Translations under genes and position numbers: made by a program
From: Melieria omissa
Lineage: Eukaryota > Arthropoda > Insecta > Diptera > Ulidiidae
Direction: 5' to 3'
NCBI GenBank assembly: GCA_963971225.1
Contig: OZ020267.1
Coordinates: 116,198,936-116,262,935, forward strand
Length of the DNA: 64,000 bases
Notes under the pieces: model-generated
Told to the model about the DNA's origin: nothing
Database searches by the model: none
What the model saw: only the letters and a program-made list of their open reading frames with translations
Shown here: in pieces, positions 28,101-40,100 of the stretch
How positions within the stretch are numbered: the first letter of the stretch is position 1
Layout of the letters: every line of letters starts with the position of its first letter

Positions 28101-31100
28101 GGAAAGAGATCTGAATGACGGAACAGTGCACTATACGTGTAGTAGTCTGTGCTGTTTGTTAGTACATATCTACACAGACGGGTCTGACTGTCTGGCCGTC
28201 TGTCCCGTATTCGGTTTGTGCTCACGTCTGTCTGCACCTTCCATATTTGAAACTAATACTAAGCCTCTTCTGCACGATAGGAGAACACCAGAAATGGAAG
28301 AAATACTCTTTTTGGTCTGCCCGTAACTCAACACCAATAATAATTTTACATCTGGGTGGTTCCGTGTTCGGGTTTCAACTATCCAACTATTGAAAAGGCG
28401 ATTGAATATTGAATTTTTTGTGTTTTTTCCTTTCGAATGAGCCTTCAGTGAAGCGTTAATGCATTTGTTGCGTTTTGGTGAGTCGTTTTTTCATTCACGC
28501 TTTCCGGATTGCTGCGCAGCTTAAAATTATATCCTAAACCAATTTTCGAATTACTGGCGTATTGTGTGTTAAACACATATTCTGCGTGTGTTAATAAATG
28601 GCGCAGTCATGTCGTGTTGCTGCCAGCCGCAAAGTTTTTGGTTCATCTTTTTTTTACTAGTAAACAATTATCTTTTGTCGACTGTTAAATACACATGGGA
28701 GAAGGCGACTGCTTGGGTGCTCATATTGTCGCGTCGGCGGTCGCGGAAGGTGAGCGGTTGAGCGGGCAGGCGAGCAAGTGTGAAACGAACTCCCGGCGTT
28801 ACCCTAATTAGTGACAGATTTAATCGGATTAATTTTCATTTTCGCATGCCGCACAAATGCCAAAAAGTTGCGAGCACATTTTTCCGAAAAGTTTGCTTGC
28901 CGCTTTTATTGCTGTTGTTGTCGCCAGCGTGGTTGCTGTTTGCTTTGTTATGGTTTTTGTGATTGTTATTGGCGGTGCTGTGCGTCGTTTTCGTTTTCGC
29001 CAAATGATATAGTGAGCGGGCGTCGTGTCGGGGGTTAATGTCAAATTAAAAATGAAAGTTTTATGAACTCGCACTTCTGCTCTCGTAAACTGTTGTATGG
29101 TCTTCTTTTGATTATACAAGGCATAGATAACAAACATACATATGTACATAATTATGTGTGTGTAAATGTGTACACAAATATATACATAAGGTGCGTATCA
29201 TAATTATAAGACACTCAGGAAGTTTCACTGTGCAGCTTCGCCAAATCTAAACTTTTAGTAAATATTTTGACAATTGACAGTTTTAGTAACTATTTTTAAA
29301 TAAAAAAATTCATTTCGTATTTTCCAAATTTTTCTTTCGACTTTTTAACGGTCATTTATAATTATAAAACTCAGCAAAAGTGACATAACTTAAAATAATT
29401 CCATAATCTTTGAATTAAAATATCATCAAAATAGTCACAACATACGTTATTACGTTATACGTTATTTAAAAAAAATGTTTATTTAGCTCAAAAACAGTTT
29501 TTTGCGTTTCCTGAAAAATCGAAAATTTTGATTCGTGTCACTTTTGTAGTGCTTGTGCGATATATATAATATTATATATGTTTTTGTGTGGGAATGAGCA
29601 CTTGGAAAGCTTCAATATCGCAACAAATTGTGACGCTTTTCCTTAGCAAAGTTATAAATCACTACACCTATGAATTACTGTTTGCGTACTGGAAAAACCA
29701 AAAATTCCAATCGTGTTTAATTTAGTGGCAAAGATACTTCCTAACTGCGTGGTAGATTGTTCTCTTTTCAGGGTCAAAACGTGGCATCTGAAAGCCCTTA
29801 ATGTAAAAAAGCTAAAAAATTCAAAGTAAATTTAAAGCTTAAGCATGAGTTTACTTTTCTGAAGCTTCCCCTGTCTCGTTGTGAGCTGAGCATATGTACG
29901 TGGGCAGTCCGACAAGTACTTAGCCCCTTAGTCCGGCGGTGCCACTATCGTAAGAGAAATTTACTATCGTGTAGTACATCCTCGTAGACGGCTACTGTCA
30001 AAATTTTAGCCATATTGGATTTGTAGTTTTGTTTTGACTGCGTGTGGAAACGAACGTGTCCGCGGATTTTAGAAAAATGAAAAAAGAGCAATATCGGTCG
30101 ATGATTCGCCAAATTGGTCGCATTAGGCTACGAACAGCTGCCCCATCCACCGTATTCTCCAGATTTGGCCCCGTATGACTTCTTTTTGTTTCCAAACTTG
30201 AAAAAGTCACTCGCCGGGCAGAAATTTGAGTCGAATGAGGAGGTTATCGCCGCCACGGAGGCTTCCAGAAAACGTATTTTTCAAACGGATTAAATAAGTT
30301 GGAGCATCGCTGGGTTAAGTGTATCGAGTTGAAAGGAGACTACGTTGAGAAATAAATCGCCATTTTTCCAAAATTTTCGTTTTTCTTTTGTAGGCTAAGT
30401 ACTTATCGGACCACCCACGTATATCTGCTGCATAGTACACCTTTTCTAGCCTACGATCCAATCAGTTAAACCGTAACGTTTTACCAAATTTTCGTCTGAT
30501 ATATGTCGGCGGTACTTGAATCCATTAGAAGCTCCCTATATCTATAATAACTGTCAAAAACACATCACATCACGTCAAACGCCAAATTATGCTCGCAGAC
30601 GGCAGATATCGAAAGCTTTTACTTTCAAATATGGTCTTTAGTTTAGTCTTTGAATGATACCCACTTTAAAGACGATACTGCATAATTAATGCCTTTATAG
30701 CTTCCTGCTCGCCTGCTGCTTCGTTATCGGCGCAGCGTAAACATTTACGGCATCGGCTGCAACACTCTGCGGAAACGCAGATCTGGTAGCGCGCAAGCGT
30801 AGTCTGTTGAGCATTGCAACTGCCGGCTGCGATGTGGCACGTTGTTGGCTTGCGTTGTCGCCGCACTTAATGAATCGGTTATATGTATTGCATACATATA
30901 CTGCTGCCACCACGACTTCATGGCGCTCATTTCGTTTTAATTAAATTTTAGCCCAGCGCAGAGGAGTTGTTGCGTCACACCACGGCTCCGCCGCAGCGTC
31001 ATTGCGAGTAATTGTTGCCGTCAGTGCTCCGACAATGACAGCATTTAAAAATCACTCGCTTGCGCTTTTCTCTAAGCTTCCCCCAGCGTTACACCTCTCT

Positions 31101-34100
31101 ATCCGGCCAGGGCGACAGAGTGTTGCGCAGAGCGCAATTGTCACCCTGCCGCCCCTCCGGCTCGTCAGCGTTGTTTCCTTTTTATTTGCTTATCAAATTA
31201 AAAATTTGCACGTCGTCCTCAGCGTCGCTTTGCAGCCTCAGCCTACTTCAGCTTGGCGCCGGCCCGCAGCGAAGCTAATTCATTGCATGAGCTCATAAAT
31301 CGTAATCCCAACCGGAGGCAACACACCAAACAGCAACCTTACAACGCTACGATGAGCAGTGTGAGTGTAAATGTGTGCGAGGATGTATTTTCCAATTTGT
31401 GCATGTGTGTGGTTTAGATAAAGCATGCAGAAATTTCATTTCGTTCTGTTCCCTACCGCTGCCCCATGGCCGCGTTCTCATGCCTCAGTGCCGCTTTATT
31501 GCAGCATGAAATGTATAAGCGTCACAATTATAAATACCATAATGCGGTATAATCCTCGAGTTTTATCACACCCACTATTTAAATGCCCTCCCCCACTCAC
31601 AAACAGCAGGTACGCAAAGGCAGGGAGCAGGAGGAGTGTATAAGCACATCTCAGGATATTATTCCATGTATCATTTTTTCGGTATCGTCCTTGGCACACG
31701 GGACCGACGGCAGCTCCCTGTGATCCATCCCTGTCGTTTCCATTGCCCGCTCAACTGTGGAAAATCATTTTTCCTGTTTCTGCTGAGTTTCGTCGCGAAT
31801 GCGTGTATGTTTTTCTGAGGGCTGGATCATTGGTCGCGGTGGGCTGTGTGCGACTACTTCGTATTTTTCGCAACGTAATGAAAAATTGTTTTTATCGCAC
31901 GAGCTCGCTGCCACATGGCACATGCAATATTTGACGGAACGTCGTACGCGTACACAACGCAACCGATTTGCCGACTCCCGCGTCAGCACGTGAGTTCGCC
32001 GGCAATCGGATGTGTGTGTGACTGTTTGTGCGGTGTGATGTGGTATGTGTGTGTCAGTGTATGTGTTGGCGTGGGACTTATGCAAATTGAATCTTTAAAA
32101 ATTATGAGACACATTGGAATTTCTTTTTATTGTGTGCATAATTTACGCCATTGCGTAAAATATATAAAGAGGCTTTGATTGCTCCACCCTCCTCCAGTAG
32201 GGCGCGGCAATGTTGGTGGTGTAGCACGACTCGAGCAACTGCTGCAACTGTTGCATTGCTACAGTTATAGTACACATGGCAGATCAGTAGCTGCATTCGA
32301 CACGCACTGCAGAAAGATTTATTCATTTTAAGAGCTGCATTTCGAACACGGGTCAACTAATACAATGAAAACATGATTCCTAACATGCTTCGAAACGTAT
32401 AATATTTAATTATAACACAGTGCAACAAATTAAAAAAAAATTTCGAGGGAGGATATTGTGCCATCGACTTCGTATCTTTAGCTTTCATTTGACATAAAAA
32501 TTATTCCTTTCCGACATTTGAGTCAAGAGATATGATGTTTTAAAAGTTTCGGGAAGGGGTATTAAGCCGCCATCTTTAAACTGAATTTAAAAAAAAACTC
32601 GAACATTCCGAGAAAAATCCCTTGGCACTTTTTCACCTACTGAGGTCCTCTATCGAATGAGATGAGTTTGACCTTGTCCCTTTTTTCAGTGTTGCACTGT
32701 GTAATTAATAATAATTGACCGGCACGACAGCCCGATACCGCGACTAAGGCCTACCTACCCTCTAGGGATTGCAATCCCGGGATCGTGAATCCCGGAATCC
32801 CGGGATCCCGGACAATCTCAGTCCCGAAAAATCCCGGGATTGACAAAATCCGATCCCGGGATCGAAACCAAAAAAAGCATACTTTTTGCTTCTGTCACGT
32901 TGATTTGGGAAAACCCTGCTTATTTTACACAAAAAATAAATTGCCCATTGCCTGCGACGTTTGAATAAGTGTTAATGCAACAATCTGTTTGTGTATAACT
33001 ACTTTTTACAAATGTGTACAAACTGGCTTTGTTTTGGTACTTTTCCAGTACAAATTTGCCAGTCACCAAAATCAGAATTGCAAGCAAGCTGACGCTCCCA
33101 AAAATGAATCCATTAAAAAAAAACAACCAGAATTTTCTAAAAACATGCAAGTTTAACTCTTCTTTACATTGTAAAACTGGACCGGGATTGCAGTCCCTAC
33201 TACCCACAACTATCCATGTTTCGCATGCGAATTTTCTTTTAGAAGGTTGGAAGGGACCAAGGCGAATTCATACAGGTGATAGCGTAAGGGCAGCAACAAA
33301 ATTTCAATGTATTTTGTTTTTGTTTTCTGGGTTTAGATTGCCAAAATCAGCCAATCAGAACAAAGCTTGCTTTTTTCATTTTTAAACTGTCAAAGTTTTA
33401 CACAGGCATTTTGACAATCTAGACCTTTTCCAACACAAAAAATCAAATCAGCTTATTCAACGAGGTCACCTGTATTAATTCGCCTTAGAAGGGACCTACA
33501 GTTTTATGCCGATTCCGAACGGCGAGTGGGAGCTTTTTCATAGGCAATGTTACTCTCAGAGGTTTCTCATTTCCTGCTGAGAGGACAGCCGCCGATAGAA
33601 AAATTGTTGTTTTTCTTTTTTTTCGGAGTCTTGAACCTGGGTTCGAGCGTTGTACTTGACTCGCGGCCCAACGCACTAGCCAGCTGAGCTACGGTGACAC
33701 GCTTCGAAACGTGTAATATTTATTCATCAATAAATTTTGACCGCTTGCTCCCACAATGTTGGTTTCCAATTTGATTGCGCGCTCCTATAAGCTGTGGATA
33801 CCGAAAATTGTGGCTTTGACAATTAAAGTGTGGGCGTCTGACTTTGAGTTAAACCTGCCTCCCGTTGTGCAACAATTAATTGAACAAAGTCGTTGTCAAT
33901 GGCGAAAGCAGAACACAGAACATAGAAAACGCGCACCACAATCCAAATTGTATCAGAAACGTCCTGCCCGCGCAGAACCATTTGCTGTGCATCGACAAAA
34001 AAGGCTGGATCAGATTGTCTTCGGTGTGCTGGCCAGTGAGTGATTACATCACTCGAGTGATTTTCCACAGAAAAATGCAATGCACGTCCATGTTGACATT

Positions 34101-37100
34101 CCTGATTCGAGCAATCGGAGCGCTTAAGTGCTGTAGGAACAACGTCAATACACAGTTCCATTTAAAAAATTTAATATTCAAACGGAGACCAAACAGAGTT
34201 AGGAACCACACAACTATACACACTACGCGCAAAAACGACTGTCTTCGGGGCACTGAAGCGGCCAACAAGTGCTAAACTGAAAAATACATACGAGGAAGCA
34301 ACATTGGATAACGAGCGACAGACAGATTTAAAAACAATAAATGCAATGGCAATAAGGGAATTCGAAGAATCGCAAGCATTGCAATGAATTAATTTTGTAT
34401 TCATAGGACGTGTGTGTGAATGCGAGCATCGGGGTTGCCAACTAATTTAAAATTAAACAATAATTTCAATGAGTCCAGAAATGTGAATCCGATCGATTTC
34501 CTCCATACAGTGGCGGATTCAGGGAGGTGTTTTGGGGGTTGAAACCCCCGAAATATTTGGATCGCCTATAAATATTTTTCTGAATCCGCGGCTGCCTCCA
34601 TACAATGTTATATTTTTCAAAAGGCGCTATTAGCTGTTTCCTGATACACAGATACTTTATATACACCAGATACTTTTGTGTGAATATCTAAACAAAAAAT
34701 TAAATCATAAATTAAGTAACTAATAATATAATAATTAATTAAAATTTTATATGTTATTGAGTTATGTAAATTGTTGTTGGGTAAAAAGCGTTTTACTGCT
34801 TCCTCGTCATTTAGGTGATAATACATATTTATTATCTGTTTTTTTTTGTTCGAGTTGCTTTAGAAACTCTGCTGCCTTGTGAAGCTTTTTGTCAGCTCTG
34901 CTTAGTAAATTCATCGCCAGTAAAACGAGACGAAGCAAAGCCTGACAATTGCAATCTCTGCACCTTTGTGGACAGCAGAGGAACATAACATAACGAACAA
35001 AGCACGGCTGCAATGCAATGTGCATTGGTGGTCACACTACACTGTTTAGCGGCAATCGCAAGCGGCGTCCGTCCTACCCGCGGAGTCGTAATTCGATTTC
35101 GGTTTGTATTTGCGATTCTTCCCGCTCTTTTGGCGAAATCATTTCTGACGGGCGCTGCAACATTGCCCGACAGCCGCTCATCGGCGCAGCGCGTCGTAAC
35201 GAGCAGTCAAGTGCTTGTATTTGCCTTTCATCGCTATGCAACGTGCAGTGGCCCCAGCCGATGGCCGTCCTCCCTGCATGGTCATCGCCTTTGCCGATGA
35301 TATAATCATTACCTTTACCATCATCGCCGTAGCCGTCGTCATCAGCTAGAAGCGTTTTTGCCGTCTTACTGCCGTTTGGAGCTGCTGCTCTGCTGTCGTA
35401 GTCACTACCATCTTCGGCATTTCGTTAAACTTATTTGCAATCGATTCGTACCAGTTCTGCATACCAATCCGTTTGCTTAGACGTCTTCAGCTTGATTTTG
35501 TTTGCCATCCCGGAACGAAGTTCTGCTTGTTTTGCACTTGTTGCTCGCGCTGGTTCCGCGCTCGCTTGGTCTGTCTGCCGGCCAGCCTGCAGAGCTGGTT
35601 GGCGCACTGCACTCGCACCTCGCGCTCTCCTGGCGCTTCCACTTGTCTTGTTAACACATTGTTCCGTTTATTCGTTGGGGCACTTTAAGGCTTTTGCTCC
35701 CTAAGTCGCTCCGGGCTCCGCCTTGACCCTCTGCTCGCCGGCTGCCTGCATGTCGTTCTCTTTTGTGTTTGTTTGCACACTCGGCTGTCTGTCGGCCACT
35801 GAAGCGGGAATTCACTTAGCAGCTCATCGCCTTGTATTCAGTCTTCAGTGTCTTTAGGGAACGTATAATCACCAAATCACATGCAAAATCAGGTTCGCTG
35901 CCAAAGGTTGCAGCAGCTCATCGGTACCGATTTGATGTGGCAGCAACTAGAGGGAGTGTCCGGCTAAAGAGAAAAATAAACATGAAATGGCACTGGACGG
36001 ATTCATTATTGAATTAAAACTAGTGCCCGGCTCAGGTAACCGATCGCTCAAGGGTGTAGGCTGTATGCGTTTAAAATTTTGTAGCTTTCGAAATGTGGGC
36101 TTTTAGACGACAGCCATGGCCAACATATTTCAACTCTGTAAAATGTCGATTATGCTTAATGTTTGCATCAAGCAATCATTAATAAACGAGCCAAAAGTGT
36201 AGTGCAATCAATTGCGACGGTAATCCATGCGCCAACACAAGTACAAAATACCGTACAGCTGTGTGTGTATGTATGCATGTGCACATTCGCCGAAATGCAC
36301 ACTTGCAGCAACATCTAAAGAATTGTTGTCTGCCGATCGATTGAATGATGCCGGATAAAGGGAAAGATTCCTGCCACATTTGCCATCATCAATTTGTCCC
36401 ATAAGCAACTTAATCATCCTCTGCAAGTGGGTACATTCACAGAATATAAATAATAAACGGCTCGCCGCAATCGCCATTCCCACCAACGCCGGCAGCGCGC
36501 ATTGAGTCACTGCTTGTACGTGCCACCACTGGTTCCAATTGATCTCCGCTTGAATTAGAGCTCCGAATTGCGCTCGTGTGCGTTGTATATACGAATGTGT
36601 GTTTGTCTGTCTGCTGTGCATCTGAGTTGCATAAAATGGCCATAATTTGTCGGTTCGTTATTTCGATTGAGCAGCAGCAGCAGCAGCACAAAATCATGGC
36701 ATAATTTAAAAGAGATCCAACATGATTATTGAATGTGGTCGAAGATTAATGGTTTTGTGTGCTGTGTGTTGTGAGCTGCTTCCTTTTCTCTGGTGCACCA
36801 GCGAGTCCGTGTGCGCTCCGGATTGCCTGTTCTATATGCTCCGTTGCTTGCCGCTGCGCCACCGGGCCAGGACTGCCGCCGCACTGCACGGTGCAGATAC
36901 TCGTATATGTAAGTGTGTATGTGCTGCATGTACGTGGCAAGCAGTTCGGTTGAGTTGCGCTGCTCGTGCAGTGCCGCCGTGGTTGCTCTGCCGGCAGTAG
37001 TTGCGGTTATGAACGTGGCGGCGGTTGTACAAAATGTTGTTGCGAGTATTTCTGGCGCTGCAGCAGCTCGGAAATTAGGGTCAAATCTCAAGTGCGGGCA

Positions 37101-40100
37101 ATCTCAGTTGCATGCAGCATAGCAGAGGACGCTGTCGAGCGCAGCATACCCGAGTGTTGGTGGCGCAGGATGCACGGAGCAAATCTAACGCTAAACTAAC
37201 AGGCGTACTGGCCGCGCATCGCAACTGTAGTTGCGACTTAGTTCAGTGGAAACATGTAGGTCGACTTGTACGGCTCTACATAAATACTAAAATAGTAACA
37301 AACAACCTTTGAATTGAATAAAATGCAGCGGTAAGCATTGAAGCCTAGCACTACAAAATACCGTGAAAATCGTTGATGAAAAAGAAATATAAAATTGTTT
37401 TTCATTTTGATTTTTGGCCTGGCTGTGTTCCATCGAAAATGCAATGTTATTTGCCCTGATCTGCCGCATCGTCAGTTGCTCACTCACGCACCAAATTCGA
37501 TGAGACCATGAATGGACGATTTGTGTCCTCACTATTACTCAGCCCGTAAACACATACATATCTAAAGGATACGCCTCGGAGCCGGGCTGTACATCCACCC
37601 ACCTTTTATTTATGCATTACGCCACAGATAAAATGTAACTAAAAGCGCACGGCGCTTTTGCAAGATCCTAGCAGACTTACCGCTCGTACGGCCCCTAGGC
37701 GCCCTCCACTTCAAAAAAGAATTATATCGCAGATAATTCATGTTGAAAAACGCTCTGCATAAAATGTTGATCTTTCGCTCGGGTTGTAAGCACGAGCCTG
37801 CAGGAGTGCAAGCACACAGCCAGGCCAATGCGTACATCTGTCCGTCCACTCGGCGCGCCGCTCCGTGCATACGGGAGGAAGCAAATGTGCACAACTCCAG
37901 GATGCGCCACTCTCGGGCACTCGGGCGTGTGGCAGCTCTGTGCAAATATGAAATGGAATGCGACCTGAGACTAGGCCAGCGCCATCAGCTCGAGTTTGAT
38001 TTGCGGCTGTAGCGTTGGACAATATTTATTGGCAGCACGTTTATCATTCGGCCGGGCATTGCAACTGCGTTTGGCCAGCCCTTTCCACGTTGCATACTAA
38101 GTGTCCATCGAGCGTGCCGAATATGCCTGAGAGGTTGTGAATTTAAGAGAACTGACCATGGCCACAGGAGCACGGGCCAGCATTGCACACACGCCGAGGA
38201 ATGCGCGCGCTGGCCTTTCAGTTTTTAGTCACTATTCAGTGCCTCCCTGTAAATGTTCATCGTCTGGCAGGCATTGCTAATGCTCACAATATGCGTACTT
38301 TTGTGCTTTGAATGCATTTCGCAGAATGTGAAAGGAGAAAAGTCAACGCTGTCCTAGCCAATGTTGGTTGTGTCCAGTTGTGCCAAAAACATTAAGCATC
38401 TTTAAAACACAAATTCTTTGTATCCCTTAATTTTACTAATACAGCACTTAATGCATTTAAACATACATACCTACATTCGTGTTAAAATCAGGCGAAAATT
38501 CAGTCACATCCGCGATATTTCCCTCAATTTAACTAATGAGCTTGATTTATGGGCTTACATTTTTTAATCCAATCTTTTCGCTTTTCTGTGCTTTTCATTG
38601 CAGGTAAGTTGCAAGACAAACCGCTAATTAGCGCAAGTGGCGAAGTTTCAGGACGAAGAATGCAGTGCAGTTGAAATCTTCCTCTGGCGCAGTGAGTAGG
38701 TGTATCAGTGTGCGCTGCCAGCAGCGGCCGAACATCACCTGCTATTGTTGCTATTGCTGCTGTATTAAAGTTCTGAGAACGCTTTGAAGCGTCTTGTAAA
38801 GTGGATTAAGGTAAATCAAGTGAATGCACCGCTGAGCTGGTGAATTAGCTGTTGCTGCGGCTGGAGTCTCAAGTGGTGGTATCTATATGAACTCCCACCC
38901 ATCGTCGTGTAATGAGCGCAATCTCTAATTGGCTCAAATTACGCACTAAATTTAATTGCGATACAGTCGCCTACAAATAGGGGCATTGAACCGTCGATGA
39001 GTGCAAATCAAAGTGGCCACATGGGATCAATTTCAAATGACCAACACTTGGCAGACTTTAGTTAGTGATTCAGATATGAGCAAATTTTGAAGTTGATTTC
39101 GGTGGGAGACCCCTCTAAACTATTTAGAAAGAAGTATTCAATTGTTTGACAATGAATTGAAGTTCAAATACATATTAACATAAGTTCCGTTATAACAACC
39201 TCCAAAAATTATCTCAGGTCTGTCATTGCAAGTGCGAGACTTTCGTTGGTTATAGTAGCTCGCTGAACGGCTTGTTATCTCACAACTTGAACACGTCAAA
39301 AGAGAATACATAGTTGGTGCGGAGTTTGCTGTCGCATCGTCTCGCCACCCCATAATTTAAATTCATCTTGGTGTCACTTCTATTTAGACTGCATGCAAGT
39401 TGGAAGCTGTGCATCGTATGAGGAGCTCTACATGCACACACCTTCCTTCGTACAAATATGTTTATGAGCACATGTACATACATACATATGAACATACTTC
39501 ACAGACTGCACACATGTCTGTGGAAACAATTCGAAGGTGTAAAACTGCTCTGCATACAAATTGCATTCAGGTAGCTCGCAGTTCAGCCTGTCACAGGTGC
39601 TGCCGGTAACTAGTGACCCTAAGACATCCGCACTGCGGCCGTTCCTCACGCGGTACATGCATATGCGCGAGTATGCAAATGTGCCGCGCAGTTTGTGCAA
39701 CACATGCTGCAGGCAGCCTGCCGCAAAAAGTAATTAATTAAAAAATTTACGTGGCCGCATACGAAGCAGCTCCGATGGAGCTGCTGCTTTCGGGCACTCA
39801 CAACTGTTGGCCGGCGTTGCCGCCGTCGCTGTAGCAATAATGCGCCGCTGCAGTGCGTCAGGCCGAAATTCTTTTGCTATAAAATACTCCGTTATCTTTT
39901 ATCTGTGCGGCAGCAGCAACAATAACCGGGTCGCCAGAGACGGTTACGCTCCACGTCCCTACGGTTGGCCACAAGTGCTACCACGTGCTGGATGCGTTCT
40001 CATTAGTTTTTCCACAACCAGCACAGCAGCACAGCACGCTGTGTAACACATCAACCAGTCAACCTGAGCTTCTGAATTCTAGCGTGGCTGACTGCGCGTT

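Larger units (their letters stand above)
32409..33700 (-). mobile_element. tRNA-derived SINE, second copy, broken by three nested insertions
   Basis: Flanked by a 22-bp direct repeat beginning GCTTCGAAACGT (32387-32408 and 33701-33722, one mismatch), which is the SINE target duplication. The minus-strand A box TAGCTCAGCTGG is the complement of 33680-33691. The SINE sequence is interrupted at 32416-32701, 32763-33199 and 33259-33487 by elements with their own target duplications. Removing those insertions and one copy of each duplication leaves about 320 bp, collinear with the 327-bp copy at 25063. Confidence 0.85.

Noticed and set aside
34800..34820. Second ratchet site (TCATTTAG/GTGATA)
   Set aside because: The 5' splice half is poor (GTGATA) compared with GTAAGT at 38604.
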